From Planctomycetaceae bacterium (GTDB lineage: Bacteria > Planctomycetota > Planctomycetia > Planctomycetales > Planctomycetaceae): 64,000 nt of DNA. The notes beneath the pieces are model-generated. The model was not told the origin of the DNA and ran no database searches. It saw only the letters and a list, made by a program, of their open reading frames with translations. The stretch covers positions 1 through 64,000 of the forward strand of contig JANSXP010000008.1 in NCBI GenBank assembly GCA_024742875.1, in the 5' to 3' direction. Numbering within the stretch: the first letter of the stretch is position 1; each line of letters opens with the position of its first letter. This document shows, one piece after another, positions 26,445 through 34,954 of the stretch. The position numbers and the translations under genes were made by a program.

Positions 26445-28715
26445 ATGCGATCTATGGTAACCGCCAGTCGCGGTTTGTTACTCAGCTGGCTGACGATATT
26501 TGGTGTGGTCGCTTCCGCACAGGAGTCAGACAACCCGTTTCGACTGGTTCAGTTTCAGCCTCCCGAACCATTGCAGCCCCGAGAACGTGAATCGGCCGTC
26601 GAGGAAGCTCCAGCCCGACTGAAACTGCCGGAAGACCTGTTTGGTGGTGTGAATCAGGTCGATCGTCTGCCTCCACACCGCCGCCGACTGGCCACCAGTC
26701 CGGCCGCGAGCGCCGTGTTTGGTTCTGAGTCGAAAGGACGGGTGTCCAACGACGTGGGCAATCTGCTGCGCAAGGCAATCTCCGCGCACGGAGTCTCCAC
26801 ACAGGACCGCACGCCCATCGTGTCAGAAACCCGTATTCGCGGACAGCGGACGGGGCAGGTACTGGCGTCCGGTTCTTACTGGACTCCGGTCCGCGCGGAT
26901 CTGGACACCATGATGAACAAGATCGACTCCCGGCTGCTGGAAGACGTCGTGATCATCAAAGGCCCTTACAGCCCTCGGTACGGACCCGGGTTTCGATTTG
27001 TCGACTTCAACCTGATTGAGACACCGCGATTCGAGCAGTACGAAACGCACGGATCGACGAGCTTCGATTATGACACCAACGGCGAGCAGTCCTACGGACG
27101 ACAAACCCTGCTGGGTGGCAGCCAGGACTGGGGATTTCGTGTCAGCTACGGACATCGGACGGGGACCGATTACGAAACCGGGGACGGACGTGACATTCCG
27201 GCCAGCTACAAATCGCGCGACCTGTTCTTCGCACTTGGCTGGGACCGAGGGGAACACGAACGCTTCGAGTTCAACTATCTGCGGCTGGATCAGACCGATC
27301 TGGAATTCCCCGGACTGGTCTATGACATCAACTTTCTGGTGACGAACGGCTACGAGCTGAAATACGTCAATACCAATCCGCTTATCGGTGATCGTCTCGA
27401 CAGTGAAGTGTGGTACAACGAAACGCGGTTCGAGGGAGACACCCTGAACTCCGGCAAGACGAAGCAAATCCCCACGCTGCCCACGATTCTGTTCTCGCCA
27501 TCGGGATTCGACGGCTTCGCCATTACTGACGCGGAAGGTCAGTCGATGGGCTACCGGGTGGAAACAACGTTCGCCGAAGCCGATGGAACGCAGACCTCCG
27601 TGGGATTCGACATCACGCATCTGCGTCAGCATCTGAACGACATCGAGCCGCTAATCCCGGATCCTGACGACAACAATTTTCCCATTCCCCCTTCGCAGTC
27701 CACCGACGTGGGACTGTACTGGGAAGAAGTGGCACCGGTCTCTGACGTAGTGACGCTGACCGCCGGCGGGCGAATCGACTTTGTGACGACTCAGGCGAAC
27801 AACAACGTAGACGGCGTGCCGATCACGATTTCCGACAATCTGTGGGTCGACTCCCTGAACCGGGACTTCTTCCTGTGGTCGGCATTTCTCACCGCAGAGA
27901 TTGCCGTCAACGACCACTGGACGGTCACCATGGGAGCTGGACACGGACAGCGTCCCCCCACGCTGACAGAGCTGTATACCAACTCGTCCTTCATTGGCAG
28001 TCTGCAGCCTGGACTGACGGCCCTCATGGGTGATCCGGAACTTCGAAAAGAACGACTGACGCAACTGGACTTTGGCATCCAGGGCAACTTTGAGAATGCG
28101 CGCCTGGGCGCCCACGGCTACTTTTCGTGGGTCAACGATCTGATCACCTATGACCTGATGACGCCCGCCGGCGGCGCAGGCGGGCTGGGTGGCCTGCCGC
28201 AGGCTGCGCAGTTCCTGAACACAGACCGCGCCATCATTGCCGGCTTCGAAACCTATGCGGAAGTGGACGTACAGCCGTGGCTGACCACGTTTGGGACGAT
28301 GAGCTACATCGAAGGCCGTGACCTGAGCCGAGATGAACCATCTCGATTCGGTTTTTTCGATCGCAGTGGCGTGTTTGATCGCAACCATGAATCGCTGCCA
28401 GGGATTGTGCCGCTGGAAACGCGACTGGGTGTGAGACTCCAGGATCCGTCGGCGGAGCGGACGTGGGGCGTCGAAGTGTCAGCCCGCATTGTCGACGATC
28501 AGGATCGCATCGCGGCATCACTGGGCGAGATCGAAACCCCCGGATTTACCACGTACGACATTCGCGCGTTCCGGCGGCATGGCCCGTGGCTGCTGACGGC
28601 TGGCATCGAAAACTTCACGAACAAAAATTACCGCGAGCATCTGGATTATCGCAGCGGTCTGGGCGTATTCCGGCCCGGCATCAACTTCTATTCGGGCGTC
28701 GAGCTGAACTACTAA
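26445..28715 (+). CDS. TonB-dependent receptor-like outer membrane protein
   Basis: 756 aa from the ATG at 26445, which gives a good signal peptide (MRSMVTASRGLLLSWLTIFG, then ASA). An earlier ATG at 26412 has its purine stretch abutting the codon. A plug-like region around residues 115-190 contains IRGQRTGQVLASGSYW and DVVIIKGPYSPRYGPGFRFVD, resembling the plug's conserved GPYS segment. The remainder alternates aromatic/hydrophobic and polar residues, as in a 22-strand barrel, ending VELNY with a terminal aromatic. No TonB box is obvious. Such receptors import large ligands (siderophores, vitamin B12, glycans); the ligand is unknown. It stands alone, 206 bp after the kinase gene. Confidence 0.85.
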   Translation: MRSMVTASRGLLLSWLTIFGVVASAQESDNPFRLVQFQPPEPLQPRERESAVEEAPARLKLPEDLFGGVNQVDRLPPHRRRLATSPAASAVFGSESKGRVSNDVGNLLRKAISAHGVSTQDRTPIVSETRIRGQRTGQVLASGSYWTPVRADLDTMMNKIDSRLLEDVVIIKGPYSPRYGPGFRFVDFNLIETPRFEQYETHGSTSFDYDTNGEQSYGRQTLLGGSQDWGFRVSYGHRTGTDYETGDGRDIPASYKSRDLFFALGWDRGEHERFEFNYLRLDQTDLEFPGLVYDINFLVTNGYELKYVNTNPLIGDRLDSEVWYNETRFEGDTLNSGKTKQIPTLPTILFSPSGFDGFAITDAEGQSMGYRVETTFAEADGTQTSVGFDITHLRQHLNDIEPLIPDPDDNNFPIPPSQSTDVGLYWEEVAPVSDVVTLTAGGRIDFVTTQANNNVDGVPITISDNLWVDSLNRDFFLWSAFLTAEIAVNDHWTVTMGAGHGQRPPTLTELYTNSSFIGSLQPGLTALMGDPELRKERLTQLDFGIQGNFENARLGAHGYFSWVNDLITYDLMTPAGGAGGLGGLPQAAQFLNTDRAIIAGFETYAEVDVQPWLTTFGTMSYIEGRDLSRDEPSRFGFFDRSGVFDRNHESLPGIVPLETRLGVRLQDPSAERTWGVEVSARIVDDQDRIAASLGEIETPGFTTYDIRAFRRHGPWLLTAGIENFTNKNYREHLDYRSGLGVFRPGINFYSGVELNY

Positions 28716-28770
28716 GCCGCCGACCACCCCACCCACCATCCCTGCCTGTCAGTTCACGGAGCGCCGAGGT

Positions 28771-28798
28771 TTGGTCGCGCCGGCAGAGCCGCTAGAAT
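28771..28798 (+). promoter_or_regulatory. Putative sigma-70-type promoter of the D-threonine-aldolase-like gene
   Basis: TTGGTC (28771-28776), 16 bases, then TAGAAT (28793-28798). Transcription would start near 28806, about 20 bp before the coding region. The -35 match is weak and the -10 match is good. Confidence 0.4.
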
Positions 28799-28823
28799 GG
28801 GGGCTGTTATAGAATTTGTGTGA

Positions 28824-29957
28824 GTGACCAATATGCTGACCATCCCCGAAGTTTCGCCGCTCCTGCTGGAAAGCGTTTTCAGCCCGGGCCTGATTGTCTT
28901 TGCTGATCGTGTGCGCGACAACATCTCCCGCATGATTGCCATGGCGGGGGATGTGAATCGCCTCCGCCCTCACTGCAAAACGCATAAGATGGCGGCAGTT
29001 ATCCGACTGCTCATCGACGCGGGCATCTCAAAGCACAAGGCAGCCACGATTGCCGAAGTGGAAATGCTGGCAGACTGCGGTGCCACGGACGTTGTACTCG
29101 GCTACAACGTCGTGGGCCCTGGCGTGAACCGAGTGGCCGAACTGCTCAAAGCGTTCCCGGACCTGTCACTGACTGTGACAGCCGACGATTCGGCGTCACT
29201 GCAGCAACTGTCGGACAGGATGTCTGCGTTGAATCTGACAATCGGTGTAATGCTGGATGTGGACGTCGGTTTGCATCGCACGGGAGTCTCCGCAGACAGC
29301 CCTCAGGCGCTGCCGCTGTATGCACAAATCGCAGCAGCACCCGGGATTCGGGCGGCCGGATTTCACATTTACGACGGGCATCAGCGGCAGTCGGATCTGA
29401 CGGAGCGGCGTGAAGCGGTCACGGACGCGTGGCGGGATGTGCTGGCGCTGAAACAATCCCTGGAGCAGCAGGGGCTGTCGATTCCGGAATTGCTGTGCGG
29501 CGGCACACCGACCTTCCCCGTGTATTGCAAATTCACCGAACCGGAGATCTGCCTGAGTCCCGGCACATCGATTTTTCACGACGCTGGCTACGGTTCTGCG
29601 TTTCCTGATCTGGAGTTTGCACCGGCCGCTGTGGTGATCACTCGGGTCATCAGTCGACCAACTGCCGATCGCGTGACGCTGGATCTGGGCAATAAGTCGG
29701 TGGCTGCGGACCCACCCAAAGGACGACGCGTTCTTTTTCCGGAGTTACCTGACGCGGAGCAGGTGATTCACAACGAAGAACATCTGGTGCTGCAAACACC
29801 GCATGCTGAAAAATATCGCGTCGGCGATGTACTGCTGGGTATTCCGATCCACATCTGTCCCACCAGTGCGCTGCACGAAGACGTGACCGTGATTGACAAC
29901 GGAAGGACGTCTGACTCATGGCGGGTGACAGCACGAAATCGCTGCCTGACGCATTAG
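28824..29957 (+). CDS. PLP fold-III enzyme, D-threonine aldolase / D-serine dehydratase-like
   Basis: 377 aa. The fold-type III PLP lysine lies in the motif LRPHCKTHKM near residue 50, which is the signature of the alanine-racemase-N D-threonine aldolase/DSD family. The body continues as a TIM barrel (VLGYNVVGPG, VMLDVDVGLHRTGV, GFHIYDGHQR) and ends with the beta domain typical of metal-activated D-TA enzymes, HEEHLVL-like (HNEEHLVLQTP) and CPTSALHEDV. These residues fit the divalent metal site of the family. The enzyme likely cleaves or dehydrates D-threo amino acids. Either the GTG at 28824 or the ATG at 28833 could start it; neither has a strong ribosome site. It converges with the methyltransferase at 30001. 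Confidence 0.88.
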   Translation: MTNMLTIPEVSPLLLESVFSPGLIVFADRVRDNISRMIAMAGDVNRLRPHCKTHKMAAVIRLLIDAGISKHKAATIAEVEMLADCGATDVVLGYNVVGPGVNRVAELLKAFPDLSLTVTADDSASLQQLSDRMSALNLTIGVMLDVDVGLHRTGVSADSPQALPLYAQIAAAPGIRAAGFHIYDGHQRQSDLTERREAVTDAWRDVLALKQSLEQQGLSIPELLCGGTPTFPVYCKFTEPEICLSPGTSIFHDAGYGSAFPDLEFAPAAVVITRVISRPTADRVTLDLGNKSVAADPPKGRRVLFPELPDAEQVIHNEEHLVLQTPHAEKYRVGDVLLGIPIHICPTSALHEDVTVIDNGRTSDSWRVTARNRCLTH

Positions 29958-30000
29958 CTCGGCATGGTCGCGTCGAACGGCAATTCGGAGTCTTCGACGT

Positions 30001-30735
30001 TCACCTCCGACCACGAACCCCACCAAAGGCTGCGAAGCACGCGTTCTTGTGCAGCAGATCGACGCTCTCAAATCCCACTCGCCGCAACAAGTCCAGTTGC
30101 CACGTCACGGGACGAGGCGAATCTTCCCGATCAATGTAGGCGAAGACAGTGTCACGGTAGTCTTTGCCGTTCAGCTGTGTCAGGTAATCGCCATACCGCT
30201 GCCACATCAACTCCTGAATTGCGACGGACTCATGCGAGACCAGGTCGGTCACCCAAAAGCTGCCGCCTGGTTTCAGCAACCGATAGACTTTTTGAAAAGC
30301 GGCTTCCCAGTCAGCATCATCACGCAGGTGGTGCAGGACGGCAGCCGCTACAACCACATCGTACGACTGCTCCGCCAGATCAACGTCCCGAAAATCGGCA
30401 GCCAGCGCCCGCACGTTTCCACCGTTGATTTCTTTAATGCGGGACGAGGCGCGGTCCAGCATCGGCTGGCTCAGATCCACCAGATCCACATCAAAGTCAC
30501 TTTCGCACACCTGTCGTAAACGCAGCGTGTTATTGCCGGCGCCGCAGCCAATATCCAGCACACGGTCAATGGGAGAGCGGGCAGCGACAGCCGCCTGCGT
30601 GATCAGTTCCATCGCCAGAGGTGCGTCAATCGTGGCCGTTTGCCCCGACTCGAGGTTGGAAAACCGCTCCACGTCGTGATCAAAACGCTGACGAATCTCA
30701 GCGACGGTCGATTTGTCTTCTAACGGAGTTGTCAT
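30001..30735 (-). CDS. Class I SAM-dependent methyltransferase
   Basis: 244 aa. SAM motif I is VLDIGCGAGNNTLRL near residue 60, followed by the acidic end of strand two (VDLVDLSQPML), the post-I Asp (AADFRDVDL), and motif IV VVVAAAVLHHLRDD. The fold is a standard seven-stranded methyltransferase; the LRDD and KPGGSFWVTDLV segments resemble ubiE/bioC-type small-molecule methylases. No substrate can be named. It converges on the D-threonine-aldolase-like gene with 43 bp between, and its 5' side opens onto a region with a tandem repeat. Confidence 0.92.
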   Translation of the reverse strand: MTTPLEDKSTVAEIRQRFDHDVERFSNLESGQTATIDAPLAMELITQAAVAARSPIDRVLDIGCGAGNNTLRLRQVCESDFDVDLVDLSQPMLDRASSRIKEINGGNVRALAADFRDVDLAEQSYDVVVAAAVLHHLRDDADWEAAFQKVYRLLKPGGSFWVTDLVSHESVAIQELMWQRYGDYLTQLNGKDYRDTVFAYIDREDSPRPVTWQLDLLRRVGFESVDLLHKNACFAAFGGVRGRR

Positions 30736-30803
30736 AGAGCCCTGAAATGCGGACAGAAGAATTCGGACACGGGCGGTCGTTTATCGATCGTGACAGGGAT
30801 ACC

Positions 30804-30831
30804 GTTCATACGATCGCGTTCATACGATCGC
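30804..30831. repeat. Tandem 14-bp direct repeat (two copies)
   Basis: GTTCATACGATCGC occurs twice head-to-tail (30804-30817 and 30818-30831). It lies in the 151-bp gap upstream of the methyltransferase gene. It could be an operator or merely slippage; no conserved partner was seen. Confidence 0.6.
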
Positions 30832-30886
30832 GGCATCAACCGTTGGGGACACACTGGACAGCAAACAGTTCGGACCCACCGACCTG

Positions 30887-31123
30887 CTACCAGCGATCGG
30901 GGCGGTCTCGGTCACCCCTGTCACGCTGACCGGTCCGCCGCCCTGAATTGAAAATGGCCAGCCATCCCAGTCCCAGCAGACCGCCAATCACAAACAGCAT
31001 GACGGCGCCGCCGGGGTCAAGATAAACATGACCGCCAAACATCACGGCCAGCAGGCCGAGCACAGCAAACGCAACCAGACAGCCACACCCACCCTTCACA
31101 AACGCTTCCGATTTTTCTCCCAC
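30887..31123 (-). CDS. Small two-pass membrane protein
   Basis: 78 aa from GTG at 31123, decided by an ideal AGGAGG five bases upstream. The same frame is open further upstream but without a better site. Two hydrophobic segments are visible: CGCLVAFAVLGLLAVMFGGHVYL (about 13-35) and GGAVMLFVIGGLLGLGWLAIF (about 38-58). A highly charged tail (RRTGQRDRGDRDRPDRW) follows. It is predicted to be an inner-membrane protein with both ends in the cytoplasm. No family was recognised. It is oriented the same way as the adjacent methyltransferase gene but is separated from it by 151 bp. Confidence 0.7.
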   Translation of the reverse strand: MGEKSEAFVKGGCGCLVAFAVLGLLAVMFGGHVYLDPGGAVMLFVIGGLLGLGWLAIFNSGRRTGQRDRGDRDRPDRW

Positions 31124-31342
31124 ATCGACCTCCTGCTGCGTGCAATCATCTGACAGACCACCCGTTCTGCAACACACAACGCTCACTCCAACCGTTCGGC
31201 TCAATGTTTCTTGAAATGCCTTATCACCGCTCGGGGACACAATCGCCCAGCAAATCCCGGGCATCCACAGGCCGGACGATTGAGCTAAGCCAGTACAGAG
31301 CAGAAAATCGGGGACATCAGCAACTTCCCCGAGGATCCTCAA

Positions 31343-31909
31343 ATGACGTGTCAGTGTTCTGTATTTATCGCTCAGAGTCTGGATGGTTTCATTGCCAAAC
31401 CGGATGACAGCATCGAATGGCTGGATGCGGTCCCGGAACTCGAGGGAGACTTTGACTATGGCTACAGAGAGCTGTTTGATTCTGTGGACGCCCTGGTGTT
31501 TGGCCGTCGTACCTACAACAAGGTGGATTCGTTTGCAGACTGGCCATACGGCGAAAAACCGATTGTTGTTATGAGCCGCACGGCGTCAGCACCCTCTGTA
31601 CCATCAGACCGCTGCGTCACGTTCACCCACGAGACACCGCAGGAATTGGTCCACCGACTGACCGCAGAGGGCGCCACGCGTTTGTACATTGACGGCGGTC
31701 AGCTCATCCAGGCTTTTCTGCGAGCTGACCTGATTGACGACCTGAACGTCTCCACCATTCCCGTTTTGCTGGGTGACGGGATCCCTCTGTTTGGAGAGTT
31801 ACCTGTTGAGGTGTGGCTCGACCTGCAGCAATCGGCATCTTTTGCCAACGGCATCGTGCAGACTCAGTACCACGTGCGTCGCGACAGAACGCGACCGGAT
31901 CAAACCTGA
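31343..31909 (+). CDS. Dihydrofolate-reductase-like (RibD C-terminal) family protein
   Basis: 188 aa. The N-terminus CSVFIAQSLDGFIAKPDDSIEWL is the family signature of the RibD-C/DHFR-like fold. Later segments DALVFGRRTYNKV, KPIVVMSRT and LYIDGGQLIQAFLRADLIDDLNVSTIPVLLGDGIPLF match the NADPH-binding core of the YyaP/YwjB-type oxidoreductases. It is not chromosomal FolA: the folate-binding Trp/Asp positions are not clearly conserved. It probably reduces a pteridine- or flavin-like substrate. It ends 36 bp before the convergent membrane gene. Confidence 0.88.
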   Translation: MTCQCSVFIAQSLDGFIAKPDDSIEWLDAVPELEGDFDYGYRELFDSVDALVFGRRTYNKVDSFADWPYGEKPIVVMSRTASAPSVPSDRCVTFTHETPQELVHRLTAEGATRLYIDGGQLIQAFLRADLIDDLNVSTIPVLLGDGIPLFGELPVEVWLDLQQSASFANGIVQTQYHVRRDRTRPDQT

Positions 31910-31944
31910 CTGGCAGCCTGCAGGAACCTACAGACGTTGATTCG

Positions 31945-33363
31945 TCACGGGCTGCTGATGGTCACCGTAGCGGCAATCACTTCACCGTTGAGGCAGAAAT
32001 CTGTGTGATCGTTTCCGTTGAGCGTCACGCGAATTTCGTGTTCGCCGGAAGTCAGCGGCGGCAGGTGGTACCAGGGACCGTAAACCCGGGCGGTTTTTTC
32101 ACCATCCAGATACAGGTGCACGTGTCCTTCACCGGCAACCGCTGCGGCTCCGGCACTCTCCGGCGTGAAGCGAAAATTTTCCGTGATGATCTGCAGGTTC
32201 CAGCCGGAACGGGAATCCGGCTCCGCTCGCAGCGACAGCGTGGGAATGACGTCCGTTGCGCTCAATTCGAACTTTTTGTGCTGATGTTCGGCAGACGGTT
32301 CTGTGACCTGAGCCGCAGCCGCCGTGTAGGCGAACAGCACCGCGAAGACGGTCAGCGCGAAATTCACATTGGCGAAGGCCAATCGCATCTTCAGCGTTTT
32401 GTGAAACAGGGACGGCGGCGTGAACGAGTGCCCTGGCCCTTCAAACAGAAACACGATCAGTGAAGCGTGAATCAGCGTGTGACCAATGATTTCCACCTTG
32501 CCAAACACGCACGTTGTCAGAAAAAAGACCAGCGTGATGGTGATCGACAACGATCGGCTGAGCACACAGATAATTAACAAAAAGCCCAGGCCAATCTCGA
32601 CGAAGGCGGCGGAGGTCAGAAAAAAAGAGGTGGGCAGCCCCATTGTCAGGAGGGGATTTTGATCAAGCAGATATTCCCCCCATTGTGGGAAGACGAGTTT
32701 CTCGCTCCCCAGCCACATTAAAGAAAAGCCGACCGTCGAATACAGCACGGGCAGGGCAGTGGCCTGCAGGAATCTGTGGGGCAGTGGGCGAACCATCAGA
32801 AACCACGCGAAGCCCAGCGCGTTCACATAGTCCAGCATATGAAACGCACCAAATCGCAGGACACCATACAACCAAAGGCCAGCCAGGCCGACTCCCGCCA
32901 GTGACGTTGTTCGCGGCCACAGCAGCAGCAAAATGACAACAAACTGTGCCCGCTCGACCCAGACGTTGTCGACCCGCAGTTCGGGTGTCAGCAGCGTGCC
33001 AGCCTGCCATGCGACCAGCAAAGTGGCAAAGGCCGCAATTCTCATGACCAGTTCGCTGGAAAGGCGATTTCTCTCCAGCCAGTCGATGGCCCACTGAATC
33101 CGCGGCTCAGCGGTGGTGCGATCATCGACAATGATGAATACAGACAGTACGACAAGGCTCAGCGCAAACATGGCCCAAAACGTGGGCGTCGCCAGTTCGG
33201 CAAAGGGCAGGGGGGTGGCCGTCCAGTCAAAATCGGAGAACCACTTGACGTGCGCAGAGGCTACGGGAGAACCTGCCAGCAGAATGCCAGTAACAATCAG
33301 CCAGCACGCAAATCTCGTCCCTGTCCTGCGGGAGCCGCTGCTGTGAGAAAACGAATGATTCAT
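31945..33363 (-). CDS. DoxX-like multi-pass membrane protein with extracytoplasmic beta domain
   Basis: 472 aa. A signal peptide (CWLIVTGILLAGSPVASA) precedes about eight hydrophobic segments across residues 55-345. The middle segments (FAAFV-like ... GLGFLLIICVLSRSLSITI, GKVEIIGHTLIHASLIVFLFEG) resemble the DoxX/terminal quinol oxidase-like fold. The C-terminal 110 residues are soluble and beta-rich, with GHVHLYLDGEKTARVYGPWYHLPPLTSGEHEIRVTLNGNDH, a motif known to me from uncharacterised secreted metal-associated proteins. It combines an electron-transport-like membrane part with a surface domain. The DoxX relationship is an inference from pattern, not a match I could verify. Confidence 0.65.
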   Translation of the reverse strand: MNHSFSHSSGSRRTGTRFACWLIVTGILLAGSPVASAHVKWFSDFDWTATPLPFAELATPTFWAMFALSLVVLSVFIIVDDRTTAEPRIQWAIDWLERNRLSSELVMRIAAFATLLVAWQAGTLLTPELRVDNVWVERAQFVVILLLLWPRTTSLAGVGLAGLWLYGVLRFGAFHMLDYVNALGFAWFLMVRPLPHRFLQATALPVLYSTVGFSLMWLGSEKLVFPQWGEYLLDQNPLLTMGLPTSFFLTSAAFVEIGLGFLLIICVLSRSLSITITLVFFLTTCVFGKVEIIGHTLIHASLIVFLFEGPGHSFTPPSLFHKTLKMRLAFANVNFALTVFAVLFAYTAAAAQVTEPSAEHQHKKFELSATDVIPTLSLRAEPDSRSGWNLQIITENFRFTPESAGAAAVAGEGHVHLYLDGEKTARVYGPWYHLPPLTSGEHEIRVTLNGNDHTDFCLNGEVIAATVTISSP

Positions 33364-33472
33364 GCCGTGTGCCCCGTCGTTTTCGAATGGCCCATCCCGA
33401 ATGGCCCATCGTCCTGTCCGCCACCGGCTTTCCTGTCAACGAAGTCGACGGGAGTTCACAGTTGCCGGATGA

Positions 33473-33901
33473 TTAAAAGTGAAGAAAAACGACCCGCCCC
33501 TCACGCACCGCCTGATCCAGCAGGTTCACCAAACGGTCAACCGTCTGACAGTGAGAGTGCAGGAAGCCGCCTTCCCGTCGCGCCTGCCTCATTGCACTGA
33601 GGAAATCGTGGAGTTGTGTGTCAGAGATTTTGGATCGAGGCCAGAGTCGATCGTCCGTCGTCGCTGCCACAGATTCACAGACAGCTCGAATGGTCAACTG
33701 CAGCAGCCGCGGCACCTCCACCGCAACGACGGCTGCCTGCTCGGCAAAAACCTGGGGACTGACGGCCGGGGCGTCAAAAGACGGCTGACTGGCCACTCTG
33801 ATATCCAGCCACTGCTCGGACAGTTCGTCCTGCGTAAACAAAAATCCTTCGGCTGGAAAAACGTCATCCATTTCGGCCGATAGCTCGCTAATCAGGCGCA
33901 C
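33473..33901 (-). CDS. Hypothetical protein
   Basis: 142 aa from a GTG whose first ten bases overlap the 3' end of the DUF4177-type gene, indicating translational coupling. The sequence is soluble, acidic in the first half and helical at the C-terminus (LHDFLSAMRQARREGGFLHSH, VDRLVNLLDQAVREGR). No domain was recognised. Pairing with DUF4177 suggests a linked function, but none can be named. Confidence 0.65.
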   Translation of the reverse strand: MRLISELSAEMDDVFPAEGFLFTQDELSEQWLDIRVASQPSFDAPAVSPQVFAEQAAVVAVEVPRLLQLTIRAVCESVAATTDDRLWPRSKISDTQLHDFLSAMRQARREGGFLHSHCQTVDRLVNLLDQAVREGRVVFLHF

Positions 33902-34089
33902 GGCCGGCGCGCGACGCCGCGAAAATCGATGAAGGCGTTGGTGTCTGTGAAATCGACGTTAATGATCTCCCAGCCCTCTGCCCCCAGCGCGTTGAAGTAC
34001 TTCTCCACATCTTCCGGCTTGACGCTGCGAAAGAATCCTCGCTTCTCCAGATCTTCGGCAGACAGATATTTGTATTCCCAGGTCGGCAT
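33892..34089 (-). CDS. DUF4177-like small protein
   Basis: 65 aa. The order W-E-Y-K at the start, then LNALGAEGWEIINV and a final hydrophobic FIDFRGVARRP, fits the DUF4177 pattern (short proteins with WEYK... and a GAEGWE motif). It is a small soluble protein of unknown function. It starts the two-gene leftward unit with the 142-aa gene and overlaps it by 10 bp. Confidence 0.75.
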   Translation of the reverse strand: MPTWEYKYLSAEDLEKRGFFRSVKPEDVEKYFNALGAEGWEIINVDFTDTNAFIDFRGVARRPCA

Positions 34090-34181
34090 CAGGCTTACCT
34101 TGTTGATGGATCGATGATTTCAGTTGGTGATTCCGTGAGGCTAAAGTCTCTCGAATTCCACCAACAAAGCAATCACGACGA

Positions 34182-34625
34182 TTAGTCCCGGAATCGCTTC
34201 GACAAAATCACCCATTCCACGCCGTCGCCATCACCGCCGATCTGCTCGCGGGTTGCGATATTGACGGCAATGGGCAGACAGTCGGTCCCGTCTCCAAGCC
34301 ACTGAGTGGGACGAAAGGTGATGCCGAGAGTCGCCAGTTGAGACATCACCTGAGGCCACGTCTCAGCCCCACAAAGTTTGATGCCCTCGTACATCAACAC
34401 GCCTTCCAGAACCTCGATATCCTGCACGCCCACCTGGTCATAGCGGACACGAATCAGCGTCCCGTCCGGATGGGCAAAATCGTCCTCGTCTTCAAAATGC
34501 GACTGCGGCGGAGCGAAGGCGTCCTGCAGGTGCTCACGCACGGCCTCGCGCGACTGTCCGAACACGATCTTCAACTCGGATCGTTCCACCCCCTCACGGG
34601 GTCGCAGTGTCCAGGCAGACGTCAT
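34182..34625 (-). CDS. Hypothetical protein
   Basis: 147 aa from the ATG at 34625, chosen because GAGGA is six bases upstream; an in-frame TTG four codons earlier is less likely. The protein is soluble and balanced, with YDQVGVQDIEVLEGVLMYEGIKL in the middle and VEWVILSKRFRD at the end. No recognisable domain. It lies 92 bp upstream of the DUF4177-like gene on the same strand, so a common transcript is possible. Confidence 0.7.
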   Translation of the reverse strand: MTSAWTLRPREGVERSELKIVFGQSREAVREHLQDAFAPPQSHFEDEDDFAHPDGTLIRVRYDQVGVQDIEVLEGVLMYEGIKLCGAETWPQVMSQLATLGITFRPTQWLGDGTDCLPIAVNIATREQIGGDGDGVEWVILSKRFRD

Positions 34626-34954
34626 GGTGTTCCTCAATCAGAAAGTTCGGTGACGACGCGGCGACGTGCCTGCAGTGCGTTCCAGCAGGGCCAGATGGCG
34701 GACAGTGCCAATAGAGACCATAGTGATACCTCGAGTCTCCACACGATAGCGGCAGACCAGGTGATGTGACGATACTGCTGTTGCTCGTTCTTCATCTTTG
34801 TAAAACGTCGGTCCCCCAAGTTGACGCTTCCACGCGAGATGGCTGGTCAGTGGTTCCGCCCACACTGCACGAACAACCAGCGGAATTGCATGCAGAACTC
34901 CGTTCGAAGACTCCACGAGATTCGTTAGCTGTCTGATCGTGCGAGAGGCCACGA
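34626..34954. other. Region between two hypothetical genes
   Basis: 329 bp. It contains only the weakly supported 53-aa frame above; the remaining frames (for example on the minus strand, 34638-34952) are cysteine- and arginine-irregular and have no start signal. No RNA or repeat structure was seen. Confidence 0.45.
34634..34795 (-). CDS. Possible small membrane protein
   Basis: 53 aa beginning at the ATG at 34795 and ending 8 bp before the 147-aa gene. A single hydrophobic segment (WRLEVSLWSLLALSAIW, about residues 20-36) and a basic end (LQARRRVVTELSD) look protein-like, but no Shine-Dalgarno sequence is close to the ATG. A competing minus-strand frame also crosses here. Coding is possible but not proven. 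Confidence 0.35.
   Translation of the reverse strand: MKNEQQQYRHITWSAAIVWRLEVSLWSLLALSAIWPCWNALQARRRVVTELSD

Noticed and set aside
34638-34952. Minus-strand frame of 104 codons beside the 147-aa gene
   Set aside because: No ribosome site, overlaps the more plausible 53-aa frame, and has no recognisable pattern.
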